In this document: positions 6,584-15,670 of the stretch, one piece after another | Layout: each line of letters begins with the position of its first letter | Numbering within the stretch: position 1 is the stretch's first letter | NCBI GenBank assembly: GCA_900540685.1 | Contig: UQGS01000026.1 | Coordinates: 1-27,356, forward strand | DNA from: an uncultured Catenibacterium sp. | Lineage (GTDB): Bacteria > Bacillota_I > Bacilli_A > Erysipelotrichales > Coprobacillaceae | DNA: 27,356 nt | Direction of reading: 5' to 3' | Notes under the pieces: generated by a model | The model's input: the letters and a program-made list of their open reading frames with translations, nothing else | The model's database searches: none | Told to the model about the DNA's origin: nothing | Made by a program: the position numbers and the translations under genes

Positions 6584-8378
6584 ATGGTCTTTTGGACTTG
6601 TACAGCGTACCTTCTTCTTGATGTTGTTTGTATTTGTGATTATTCTAGGATTGATGTCCTTACAAGGTATTACAGAATACAAGGAACGTCTTATTAGTTC
6701 TTCTTATGATGCTTCACTCACCTCTGGCTTACAGAATATTTATCAGACAGCGTATTCTCTAGATAATCCAGATATGACAAAATACTTAAAGAACTACTAT
6801 CTAACAAATGAGGGAATGGCAGCTATTATTGATAGTGATAATAAAATCAAATCATTTGTGAGTAGTGCTTCTTTACATGTCTCTCAATTATGGATTATTG
6901 ATGATGATAAGAGTCAGGAAATCATGGTGGATATTTCCGAGAATAATCTTGTAGAGAAAATCAATAAGTATATGATTGAACATCCTGATGAGAATTATGA
7001 TGTTGTCATAGGTGGCGCTAAGTCTAAAAAGACACAATATTATATGAATGATGGTGAGAGAGAGGTTGAATATTATACATCACTGGATACTACAGGAATT
7101 CAACCCGCTTATCTTGCGATTAATGGTAAGGTTTTATTGAATGGCACACATAAATCATTGAAGAAATATAAAGTATCCTGGTATATGTCAGAAAGATGTT
7201 TATATGAAAGAAATGGTTCAAGTGGTGGTAGAGAGTTTACTGATTATAAGAAATTAAAGAAGGCATTAGAGAAACAGATCAAGAAGATTGATAGTATGGA
7301 ATACGCAAGAGGGTCTGATTATGTGCATTCTAAGAGTATTAATGTGAATGGTGGGACAATGACTATTGTGCTATCAGAACTGAATCAGGAAATTTCTCCT
7401 GTTTCTAATACAGGTGGTGTAAAAGGTTATTTTGTATCAGCAAGCTTTATACCTCAGCTTACTAAAAGAGCTGCTGTAAACTATTTTGAACATTCCTGGT
7501 ATATTTATATTATTGTACTCTGGTTAAATGTGGTGATCTCTATTGTGATCTCACATATGATTACTAAACCATTAAGACATGTATCAGAAGTAACGAGCGA
7601 AATTGCGAAGAATGATTTCAGTGAGAAGTTCTTAATTACACGTCATGATGAAATAGGACAATTAGAAAACAACATCAATATCATGAGTACCAATCTAGAG
7701 AATACGATCAACCAGCTCACTGAACAGCTTGAACATGTTCAAAGACTTGAACATACAAGAAAACAGTTTATTGCGAACTTCACACATGAGATTAAAACAC
7801 CTCTTGGTATTATTGCAGGGTATTCTGAATTATTAGAAGATGCTACAACACAGGAATCAAGAGAAAAATATATTCGTATCATAAATGAACAGATAGAACG
7901 CATTAATGGAATCGTACTTACAATGTTGGAACTCTCTCGTTTAGAATCTGGTAAGATAGAACTCAATAACTATCATGTTTCATTATCAGAACTAGCAGAT
8001 GAAGTCATAGATGATTTTGAATATGAATTAGAAAAGAAACAGCTTCATGTTATTAAAGAATATGAAGAAGTAGAATTGGATTGTGATCCTATTCAGATTG
8101 AAAGAGTCATTAATAACCTGACATCTAATGCGATTAAGCATACAGATGAACAAGGTACGATTACATATCGTATTACACATCATCGTTTTGAAATAGAAAA
8201 TGAAGGTCAACATCTCTCTCAGGAAGAGATGGAATCTATCTGGGAAGCTTATATTTCTAAGGATCAAGGTGGAACAGGACTTGGTCTTCCTATCGTAAAA
8301 GCGATATTAGAGAGACATAGTTATCATTTTGGGGTAGAAAATACCGAAAAAGGTGTTCTATTCTACTTTGAATATTGA
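6570..8378 (+). CDS. Membrane sensor histidine kinase partner of the upstream regulator
   Basis: Domain order in 602 aa is as follows: TM1 (about 12-32), a large extracytoplasmic sensor of about 275 residues with no recognised fold (about 33-308), TM2 (about 309-331), HAMP (332-385), HisKA with phospho-accepting H406 in FTHEIKTPLG, and a HATPase_c domain. The HATPase_c domain has the N-box NNLTSNAIKH (N520) and glycine loop GGTGLGLP (567-574). The G1 motif is atypical: ENEG occurs where DxGxG is usual, as in some VanS/BaeS-like kinases with a short lid. It overlaps the regulator gene by 14 bp, so translation is coupled. The sensor ligand is unknown. Confidence 0.92.
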   Translation: MKKTKWSFGLVQRTFFLMLFVFVIILGLMSLQGITEYKERLISSSYDASLTSGLQNIYQTAYSLDNPDMTKYLKNYYLTNEGMAAIIDSDNKIKSFVSSASLHVSQLWIIDDDKSQEIMVDISENNLVEKINKYMIEHPDENYDVVIGGAKSKKTQYYMNDGEREVEYYTSLDTTGIQPAYLAINGKVLLNGTHKSLKKYKVSWYMSERCLYERNGSSGGREFTDYKKLKKALEKQIKKIDSMEYARGSDYVHSKSINVNGGTMTIVLSELNQEISPVSNTGGVKGYFVSASFIPQLTKRAAVNYFEHSWYIYIIVLWLNVVISIVISHMITKPLRHVSEVTSEIAKNDFSEKFLITRHDEIGQLENNINIMSTNLENTINQLTEQLEHVQRLEHTRKQFIANFTHEIKTPLGIIAGYSELLEDATTQESREKYIRIINEQIERINGIVLTMLELSRLESGKIELNNYHVSLSELADEVIDDFEYELEKKQLHVIKEYEEVELDCDPIQIERVINNLTSNAIKHTDEQGTITYRITHHRFEIENEGQHLSQEEMESIWEAYISKDQGGTGLGLPIVKAILERHSYHFGVENTEKGVLFYFEY

Positions 8379-8384
8379 TATAAT
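8376..8384 (+). promoter_or_regulatory. Extended -10 overlapping the kinase stop codon
   Basis: TGATATAAT uses the kinase stop codon TGA (8376-8378) as its TG extension. It would let the downstream zinc-ribbon gene be transcribed separately from the two-component system. Confidence 0.45.
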
Positions 8385-8409
8385 AGGCAAGTAGGGAATG
8401 GGTGATCTT

Positions 8410-8700
8410 ATGAAACTAAAAAGAGTACAGTTTTTTATGTCTAAACAAAGTTATTTAGCTAGTCTCCTTGCGATTGCAGCATTAGTCTGTTATTTCATAG
8501 GTTACGCCTCAATTGCGATTATTCTGACAATCGTGATTATTATTTGTTTAGTCATCTATTTTATTCTTGGTCTCGTTTATTGGAGATGCCCTTATTGTCA
8601 TAACTACCTTCCCACAAAAGATGCAGGTAGTTTAACAGTGTGTCCCCATTGTCAAAAAGAATTATTTAGAGATGAAGAAAACAATACTGTAGAAAAATAA
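8410..8700 (+). CDS. Small membrane protein with C-terminal zinc ribbon
   Basis: The protein is about 96 aa. Two closely spaced hydrophobic segments (about 15-32 and 35-56) are followed by a cytosolic-type zinc ribbon with CPYC and CPHC knuckles about 18 residues apart, and an acidic tail. Function is unknown. Proteins of this form are often single genes in Firmicutes. An ATG at 8398 is in frame, but the ribosome site GGGTGAT (8400-8406) fits ATG 8410 and overlaps the earlier start, so I choose 8410. It converges with addA across a shared terminator. Confidence 0.7.
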   Translation: MKLKRVQFFMSKQSYLASLLAIAALVCYFIGYASIAIILTIVIIICLVIYFILGLVYWRCPYCHNYLPTKDAGSLTVCPHCQKELFRDEENNTVEK

Positions 8701-8702
8701 AA

Positions 8703-8735
8703 GGCTGATATCACTTATGTGATATCAGTCTTTTT
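8703..8735. terminator. Bidirectional terminator between the zinc-ribbon gene and addA
   Basis: The stem CTGATATCAC/GTGATATCAG with loop TTAT is extendable by two pairs. TTTTT follows on the plus strand and a T-rich CCTTTTATTTTT on the minus strand. Confidence 0.9.
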
Positions 8736-11700
8736 CTATAAGTAGATTGCTTTGTTGATGTGGAGGTAGTAGATAATGCCTTGCACATCTGTGTGGAATA
8801 CTTCTTTTAATACTTTAGAGTAATAAGATAACTGTGTACGATGGAGTTCTTTAAGTGTTTCTTCACTGTTTTCTTTTGATACTCTATCTGTCTTATAGTC
8901 TAATACATAAACCTTATTGTCTTTAATAAAGACTAAGTCAAATATACCATTGATGATGAGTCCATTCTCATCTTTGTATCTAAATTGTTTTTCCTGGTAA
9001 ATAGTATCAGCATCTTTAATCAATTGATATGTATCACTGTTCACAAAATCATTGATATGAGGAAGGTAGTTCTTTAATACATTCAATCCTTCTTCATCAA
9101 ACATCTGACTACTATAAAGTGATTGAATCAATTCCTGCGGATCATCATCTTTGAAATTAAAGTAACTTAATAAGTTATGTACCAATGTTCCTCTATCTGT
9201 GGCTAGATAGTTAGTTCCTTCACTACTGAAATCAAAGTGAGTTTCATCACTCTTTACTTCTTCCATACTTGTCACAGCAATGCTTCTTGGTTCAACAGGA
9301 TATGGATAGTCAAAATCATAATACTTCTTATAAGCACGATATTGGTTATCAATCTTTGTTTTCGCATAAGCAGGAATACGTTGTACTGTTTCACTGCTGT
9401 CTTGTATAACACAATGGAAACGTGCTAACTGAGTATCTTCATTCTCTAGTTCTTTAAAAGAAGAACGATTTAAAGAAAGATAAGGTCTGATTTCAGGAAT
9501 CAGAATCTTTATATCATTCTGGAAGTCTTTATGTCTTAATAAAGCCATAATGACCCAATCTAAATAGTTATTCGTAGAACGCATGGCAAGGTTATATACA
9601 ACTCCTTGTCCTTTCTTTAGGGTAGGATCTGTATCATTGGCCTGCACTTTACGAGCAAGTGAAATAATCTCTTCTTCATCCTTGATAGTACCAGTCAAGA
9701 TGAGTTTCTTTTCTGCACGTGTTAAGGCAACATATAGAATACGCATTTCTTCATTGACTGTTTCCTGACGAATAAACATCTTCAGCATCTTTGAATAAGG
9801 ATGCTCATACTTACATACAATATTTCCAAAAGGAGATTCTTCTAGCTTACATACACTTCCTGCCACACCATCATGCTGAGAAATAATAATGTCTGCTTTC
9901 TCATCAGAAGTATTAAACTTCTTCTGCATTGCACTCACAAAGACAACAGGGAACTGCAAACCTTTAGATTTATGAATAGTCATGAACTCTACTGCATCAT
10001 TCTCATCACTCGCAATAAACCCAGGTGCCTGATTTGAAGAAGAATCTAATAACTCTAGATAATCCTTTAAATATGGATATTCTTCATTAGTACGGAATGT
10101 TTCTAATAGAATATCAAGGTTTGCGCTACGCTGTTCACCATTCATTAACTGGGATACAAAAGCCTGGTATCCTGTTTCTTTTAAACACTTCTTTAATGTT
10201 TCATAAGGAGAAGACGTTCTTGCGGTATTTCTTAAATCATCAAAAACTTCTAAGAAATGAAGCACTTTATTATTTGTATGATGAGTTAAGTTGATATAGA
10301 GAGGTTCGTCTGCATCTCTAATCTCTAATAACTCATTCTCAGTAAAACGAGAGAATAAGAAGTTATTATGTAGTACAGACAACATCGCAATATCATCATA
10401 TGGATTGACTAAAGCCTTTAATAACGTCATCATACTAATGACTTCATTGGATTCAAATAAACCACTAGATAAAGTAATATTTGCAGGAATATGATAACGT
10501 TCAAATACTTTCTTATAAGTAATAAATTCAGTTGTAGCACGCATCAATACCGCAAAATCATGATACTTATAATCTTTCTCTTGTCTCATCTGAATAATCT
10601 TCTGAGCAATCATATGTGCTTCTATTTCAGATTTTGTATAGTCTTCCTGATTCTTACAAAGAGAAATAAGTACATCTGTATCAAAATCATGATTCTTCTC
10701 TAGTTCAGGAAGCGTTGTACCTTTCGCATTAAAATCATATCTTAAAATCGCATTATCACCATGGATATACTCTAATCCACCGACAGAACTATCCATAATA
10801 CAATCAAAAATATAATTGACACTATCTAAAACAACCTTCTCAGAACGATAGTTATACTTTAAATCAATACGAATATTTGTATCATATTCTGTCATCTCTT
10901 CAAGTTTAGTGAATGTATCAAACTTATACTGAAAGATAGAAGGATCAGCTTGTCTAAAACGATAAATAGACTGCTTCATATCACCAACCATAAACATTGG
11001 AATATGTTCATCATAGTTCGCAATCTGTAATACAAGATTCTCCTGCATTTCATTTGTATCCTGATACTCATCCACCATGATTTCTTTTAATGTATGATTT
11101 AATCTTTCTACAACAGGAAGATCTGCCTGTAGAAGTCTAGTCGCATAGTCTTCTAAATCATGGAAATCTAATTCATTTCTTGCTTTCTTTGCCTTGCTGT
11201 AATCTTTGTTGAACTGGTCTAATAGTCCATCTTTACCAAGCAAGAATTCAATATCCTTAAAAGAATAATCAAGATACTTTTTTAATTCATCTATTGAAGT
11301 ATAAGATAAGAACTTCTTTAACTTTGAAAGAGGATCAGTCACATCAGTCTTTAATTTTGTATATTGTTTCTTAACGGATTCATCTACACCAAGTTCACTC
11401 CACTTAATAGTTGCCATTTCTAATTTTTGAGACAGTAAACTATTTAATGTATCAAAGGTAAGAGGTCTATTTAAGGCATCATATAAATCAGAATAATAAT
11501 CATAGAGTGCAGTGGCAGGTGCAGGTTTTTTCGCATTTTCAACTGTTTCAAAGAAATAAGTAATATCATGTTTTTCACAGAAACGATAAAGGATATTGTA
11601 GGCACTTAAACTTTTAAGACAGCAATCTCTATATAATTGAGTGATACCTTCTAGAATAGGCATGTTTCTAGAAAGATTAAAATCATAATATTTTTCATGG

Positions 11701-12272
11701 ACTTGATCAAGGAATCGATGAAAATCCACAAAAGAATTAGTTATATTCTGGAAATTAATCAATGTCTGTTTTAAATCATCAAAGTTATTCTTTGTATTAT
11801 GACGTGATGCATAATCTTTAAAATCTGGATCATTAACCCACTTCTCTAAACAATGATCCAATACCTGGTCTTTAATTAAATCAGGTGAAGGATTAACCTT
11901 AAAGCCTGGCATGACACCAATCAAATAACCATATTTCTCTAATAGTGTCTTACAGAAACTATCAAATGTAGTGATATATGCATGAGGTAGTAATTGAATC
12001 TGTTCTTGAATATGTCTCAATGTTTCTTCATCATGATTAGCCATGGCTTCTTCATGTAGAGACACATTTAATCTTTGTTTCATTTCATTTCCTGCGGCTT
12101 TAGTAAATGTGAGTACAAGAAATTGATCCATTGAATAATGATCATTCACAATCAAACTAATTAAACGGGCTACAAGAATTCTTGTTTTTCCTGAACCAGC
12201 AGGAGCACTGACAAGAATAGTCTTTCCTCTTAAATCAATTGCAGCCTGCTGTTCTTTGTTGTATTTAGGCAT
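8736..12272 (-). CDS. addA: AddA, ATP-dependent helicase/nuclease subunit A
   Basis: AddA pairs with AddB to resect double-strand DNA ends and load recombination, as RecBCD does elsewhere. The 1178-aa protein shows superfamily 1A helicase motifs: Walker A APAGSGKT (23-30), Walker B VDEYQDT (about 397), motif III GDMKQSIYRFR, motif V TIHKSKGLQFP (about 769) and motif VI VALTRAEKK (about 845). It ends in a RecB-type nuclease domain: GTLVHNLL (about 1027), GIFDLVF, catalytic DYKTD (about 1122) and QLSYY (about 1149). Both activities therefore look intact. Its ATG overlaps the addB stop by 8 bp, with AAGGTGAT upstream inside addB, which indicates translational coupling. Confidence 0.96.
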   Translation of the reverse strand: MPKYNKEQQAAIDLRGKTILVSAPAGSGKTRILVARLISLIVNDHYSMDQFLVLTFTKAAGNEMKQRLNVSLHEEAMANHDEETLRHIQEQIQLLPHAYITTFDSFCKTLLEKYGYLIGVMPGFKVNPSPDLIKDQVLDHCLEKWVNDPDFKDYASRHNTKNNFDDLKQTLINFQNITNSFVDFHRFLDQVHEKYYDFNLSRNMPILEGITQLYRDCCLKSLSAYNILYRFCEKHDITYFFETVENAKKPAPATALYDYYSDLYDALNRPLTFDTLNSLLSQKLEMATIKWSELGVDESVKKQYTKLKTDVTDPLSKLKKFLSYTSIDELKKYLDYSFKDIEFLLGKDGLLDQFNKDYSKAKKARNELDFHDLEDYATRLLQADLPVVERLNHTLKEIMVDEYQDTNEMQENLVLQIANYDEHIPMFMVGDMKQSIYRFRQADPSIFQYKFDTFTKLEEMTEYDTNIRIDLKYNYRSEKVVLDSVNYIFDCIMDSSVGGLEYIHGDNAILRYDFNAKGTTLPELEKNHDFDTDVLISLCKNQEDYTKSEIEAHMIAQKIIQMRQEKDYKYHDFAVLMRATTEFITYKKVFERYHIPANITLSSGLFESNEVISMMTLLKALVNPYDDIAMLSVLHNNFLFSRFTENELLEIRDADEPLYINLTHHTNNKVLHFLEVFDDLRNTARTSSPYETLKKCLKETGYQAFVSQLMNGEQRSANLDILLETFRTNEEYPYLKDYLELLDSSSNQAPGFIASDENDAVEFMTIHKSKGLQFPVVFVSAMQKKFNTSDEKADIIISQHDGVAGSVCKLEESPFGNIVCKYEHPYSKMLKMFIRQETVNEEMRILYVALTRAEKKLILTGTIKDEEEIISLARKVQANDTDPTLKKGQGVVYNLAMRSTNNYLDWVIMALLRHKDFQNDIKILIPEIRPYLSLNRSSFKELENEDTQLARFHCVIQDSSETVQRIPAYAKTKIDNQYRAYKKYYDFDYPYPVEPRSIAVTSMEEVKSDETHFDFSSEGTNYLATDRGTLVHNLLSYFNFKDDDPQELIQSLYSSQMFDEEGLNVLKNYLPHINDFVNSDTYQLIKDADTIYQEKQFRYKDENGLIINGIFDLVFIKDNKVYVLDYKTDRVSKENSEETLKELHRTQLSYYSKVLKEVFHTDVQGIIYYLHINKAIYL

Positions 12273-14826
12273 TCACATCACCTTCTTTTAGTTTCTTATA
12301 CATATCTTTCGCAATAATTCTATTTTCATTCTCAAATACATCAAATAAGCATACTGACTTATAAGGGCAGTAAGTACATGGATAAACCTTAAAGTCATTA
12401 GATGGCTGAGCACCGTCTGTTAAGGTAGGGTGGATAGGAATTAAGCCATCATGAATCTTTTTATATAGTTCAGAAATATGATTCTCAACATACTCCATAA
12501 TTTGATCTAGTTCATCAGGGGAAATAACCTTTGCGCTATTCGCATATTCTCCAGACTTTTTAATCTTAACAGGTGTAATTAATTCAGGAGTAGATCCAAG
12601 TCCTTTTACAGAATTAGTAGATCCATCATCCACCATATAGCCTTCCATACGATATTCTTTTAATACATCCTCATCACCAAGTGCATAACTTGTATCACGT
12701 GTTAGTATTCGTTTCTTCATATTAAAGTACAACATACCTGCACGGTCTTTATTCTCCTGTTTACACAACATATCTAGATAAACAAGCATCTGAATATTAA
12801 ATCCCTGCATTGCAAGATTTAAATCAATTTCTTTACTACTTGATTTATAATCCACAATACGTGCATAATTTCCAAATTCATCTACTCTATCAATAATACC
12901 TGAAAAAGGGACATCACCAATCTGTCCAGAAATCTCTTTTTCTTTAGATACAGGTACATATTCGCCCATTTTTAACTGTTTCTGAATAATCTTGATTGTC
13001 ATCTTCATATCTTCAATCAGATTATTAATAAAGTATTGGTTCATTGGATGATCATCATATTTCTCTTTCAGATTCTCTTCTATATAATGTTTCGCTTCTA
13101 TATCTACAAGAGTTTCATCATCTAAACATTTCTCCATTAAATAATGACATAAAGAACCAAGTTCACTTGACTGCAAGGTATCTTCTCTCTTTTCTGTGAT
13201 CTTTAATCCATATTTAATATAATAAGAGAAAGGACACTTGTTATATGTCTCTAAACGAGAAATACTTACACCTCTACCTAACTTATCTGTATCTTTAATA
13301 AATTCAGGCTGGTTGCTTGTCATCTTATAATGATCAATAAAACGATTGATAGGATCATCATCAATACGTGATTGATTTAAATAAAGACTGTTTTTTAATA
13401 AATTAAGTGAAGGATTTGTTTGTTCAAGATGGAAGATATCACTAATACGTGACATAAGAATGGAAGGAATCAATTCATTTGCAGCCATATTCTTCTTACT
13501 ATAAGAGAATGTATAAGATAAATAAGGATTTAAAAGAACCTGGATAATACGCTTATAATGTGCCTGTAATTGTTCATCTAGTAATAGAGGATGAGGATTA
13601 AATTGTTTATAATCTTCTTCCATTAAGAAACCTTTATCACTGATTTCTAAAGGTAGAAATGTTTCATTAATCCCTGTTAAGTAAATATGTTTTTGTGTTG
13701 CAGTGAGTCCCTTTTCTAGTGTTGTCACAATAACACCTGTCTTATTTGTAACTCTATTACCGGGAATAATACATTGAAGGAATAAATCAAATTCTTCAGG
13801 ACTTATTTCATCATCACATTGATAAGCATCGAGTGTCTTAATCATAGAGGCACTGATATCCTGTTTTTGAAGATATTGAATAATCTCTTTAAAAGTATGT
13901 CCATTACATTCTGATAATGATCGAGACATTTTACGGTAGTCACTATTATAATGACATGCTTCATTTTGTGATAATGTGGCAGGAATATTGAGTTCATCAA
14001 AACATATAGTCAAATAATCTGAATAGCTTGCCTGGTTTGTAATGATCATAAAATCTTCATACTGTAGCTGTTCATTCACAATACGTGATTTAATATCACA
14101 GGCAATCTTCATACATTCCTGCATGGGATGCCCACCTGTAATAACACGTCCTTGTGCTACTTTATGCACATCCACATTATCAAATAGATGATGAATAATT
14201 GTATCTTCATAGTCATTTAATACTTCATCTGTCTCTGTCATTTCTAATAATGTGACAGGAACATAGTTATCAAGTTTCTTAAATAGTTCTTGAGACGCAA
14301 TATGTGGATAATCATCACTTAGAATATAAAGAGGTGTCTTTAATGTATCATCTATGAGATCATTTATCATCTCTTCAATTGTCCAATATCCTCCTGTAAT
14401 AAGAGAATCAATTGTATATAAATCTTCACATTTTTTGCTTAATAAAGTATCTTCGAAAAACTGTTCGAGAGTTATATTATTTCTATGAATCTTCTTAAGT
14501 GTAGAAATCAATTCAAGAATCATCTCATAAGAGTTAGAACTAAACTGTATTGTATTAAATGTATGAGAAGAAAGAATATGACGCATCATAAAAACAAGAT
14601 CTGCCTGTGAATAAATATGACGGGCAAACTGTTTATGTGAAATCAAAATCTTATCTATATATTGTTTGAGTGTAAGAACTTCTATATCAAATAAACAGGA
14701 ATACTTATTCAAGAATAGATCTTCTACATATTCTGTATTCTCTGTAATGATATAAGCAGGTCCTTGCAGTTTATCTGCAAGTTCATTGAGTTTCTTATTG
14801 AGGTGCATCCCTTTAATAATCTGCAT
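12265..14826 (-). CDS. addB: AddB/RexB, helicase-nuclease subunit B, short form
   Basis: This is the second subunit of the AddAB end-resection complex. The C-terminal nuclease domain is clear: YNKCPFSYYIKYG (first cluster cysteine, about 532), GIIDRVDE, catalytic DYKSSS (about 660), the Q-Y motif, and the last three cysteines C-x2-C-x5-C (about 820) expected to hold a 4Fe-4S staple. I place the start at ATG 14826 (853 aa), although the frame is open to 14886. AAGGAG (14834-14839) fits 14826, and the extended -10 at 14858-14866 would lie inside a longer reading frame. The protein is much shorter than Bacillus AddB (about 1160 aa). No GxxGxGK(S/T) P-loop is visible near its N-terminus. Confidence 0.92.
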   Translation of the reverse strand: MQIIKGMHLNKKLNELADKLQGPAYIITENTEYVEDLFLNKYSCLFDIEVLTLKQYIDKILISHKQFARHIYSQADLVFMMRHILSSHTFNTIQFSSNSYEMILELISTLKKIHRNNITLEQFFEDTLLSKKCEDLYTIDSLITGGYWTIEEMINDLIDDTLKTPLYILSDDYPHIASQELFKKLDNYVPVTLLEMTETDEVLNDYEDTIIHHLFDNVDVHKVAQGRVITGGHPMQECMKIACDIKSRIVNEQLQYEDFMIITNQASYSDYLTICFDELNIPATLSQNEACHYNSDYRKMSRSLSECNGHTFKEIIQYLQKQDISASMIKTLDAYQCDDEISPEEFDLFLQCIIPGNRVTNKTGVIVTTLEKGLTATQKHIYLTGINETFLPLEISDKGFLMEEDYKQFNPHPLLLDEQLQAHYKRIIQVLLNPYLSYTFSYSKKNMAANELIPSILMSRISDIFHLEQTNPSLNLLKNSLYLNQSRIDDDPINRFIDHYKMTSNQPEFIKDTDKLGRGVSISRLETYNKCPFSYYIKYGLKITEKREDTLQSSELGSLCHYLMEKCLDDETLVDIEAKHYIEENLKEKYDDHPMNQYFINNLIEDMKMTIKIIQKQLKMGEYVPVSKEKEISGQIGDVPFSGIIDRVDEFGNYARIVDYKSSSKEIDLNLAMQGFNIQMLVYLDMLCKQENKDRAGMLYFNMKKRILTRDTSYALGDEDVLKEYRMEGYMVDDGSTNSVKGLGSTPELITPVKIKKSGEYANSAKVISPDELDQIMEYVENHISELYKKIHDGLIPIHPTLTDGAQPSNDFKVYPCTYCPYKSVCLFDVFENENRIIAKDMYKKLKEGDVNA

Positions 14827-14857
14827 AACTATTCTCCTTCTTTCGTACTTTGGTACT

Positions 14858-14866
14858 ATTATATCA
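14858..14866 (-). promoter_or_regulatory. addBA promoter, extended -10
   Basis: On the minus strand the sequence reads TGATATAAT. It lies about 18 bp upstream of the addB ribosome site and has no obvious -35. It should drive both addB and addA. Confidence 0.55.
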
Positions 14867-14923
14867 TTGCGAATAAAATGATGCATTAAGTTCAGCTCCT
14901 ATAACACCTATATAATGGAGTTA

Positions 14924-14978
14924 AGAAAAAAAGAAGCTGTAACGCTCTGGATAGTAGATACTATCTGTTCGTTACAGC
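14924..14978 (-). terminator. Terminator of the unknown gene, hairpin copy 1
   Basis: On the minus strand, GCTGTAACG/CGTTACAGC (14936-14978) closes a nested stem GATAGTA/TACTATC. A T-rich tract follows (TTCTTTTTTTC). The outer arms are identical to the hairpin at 15623-15659 on the other side of the gene. Confidence 0.8.
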
Positions 14979-15010
14979 CCCTAAGATGATTTTCAATTAT
15001 AATATTTAGA

Positions 15011-15571
15011 TTATTTAATTAAAACAAATTCAGTTTCAACAGAAGGAGTAACCCCATTGATCCATTGATTTAAGAAAAAATCATTTTTCTTTGGGAATTC
15101 ATTTGCTAAATCATGACCTCTTTTGATTTCTATTTCTTCAGAAAAAGCAGTATTATCTTTTTCAAAATAAATGTCTTTAGTTTCTAAATGGAAAAGAATC
15201 GCTCGTGTGAGCCACATTTCATAGATATCATCAGAAATTTTAACTCTTTGATGCTCATTCACTAAAGTGATTTTATTAACTATTTCATCAATTGGAGTAT
15301 CAATTTGATCAGTATCTTCAAAGAAAGAGTGAATGTCATTTGCGTTTACTTCTTTAATTGACCATACAGCAATATCATCAACTGAATCAAAATATTGTAT
15401 CGATTCTTGTTCGTTACGAAGTTCAAATGTTTTATCATTGATATAAATTCCTATGACTCCTGTTACACTGTTTGTATACTCAAATGAATCACAACGATAC
15501 TTTTTGAAACACTTACCAATAAATGGCTTAAAATGTGATTCACTTAATCTAAAATCTTGTATCTTAGTCAT
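15011..15571 (-). CDS. Unknown 186-aa soluble protein bracketed by duplicated hairpins
   Basis: I do not recognise the family. The protein has no signal peptide or membrane segment, is acidic in its middle third (EDTDQIDTPIDEI), and has aromatic-rich ends (ESHFKPFIGKCFKKY; NDFFLNQWINGV). The mixed strand/helix character could suit a small immunity or regulatory protein, but that is not supported further. The ribosome site AAAGGAAGA lies about 8 nt before the ATG. It sits between nadE and addB in the same orientation, with nearly identical terminator hairpins on both sides, so it looks like a self-contained cassette. No strong promoter is visible between the nadE-side hairpin and its start. 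Confidence 0.65.
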   Translation of the reverse strand: MTKIQDFRLSESHFKPFIGKCFKKYRCDSFEYTNSVTGVIGIYINDKTFELRNEQESIQYFDSVDDIAVWSIKEVNANDIHSFFEDTDQIDTPIDEIVNKITLVNEHQRVKISDDIYEMWLTRAILFHLETKDIYFEKDNTAFSEEIEIKRGHDLANEFPKKNDFFLNQWINGVTPSVETEFVLIK

Positions 15572-15611
15572 TTTTATTCTTCCTTTGTAAAGTGAATAAC
15601 TTTTTTGTTGG

Positions 15612-15659
15612 AATATAAAAGAGCTGTAACGCTCAAGGTAGTTATCTCCTCGTTACAGC
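15612..15659 (-). terminator. nadE terminator, hairpin copy 2
   Basis: GCTGTAACG (15623-15631) and CGTTACAGC (15651-15659) form a 9-bp stem. On the minus strand it is followed by CTCTTTTATATT. The arms and flanking CCCC match copy 1 at 14936-14978; the loops differ. Confidence 0.75.
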
Positions 15660-15670
15660 CCCCTATGTTA

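Noticed and set aside
14827..14886. 20-residue N-terminal extension of AddB
   Set aside because: It contains the promoter -10 and the ribosome site for ATG 14826.
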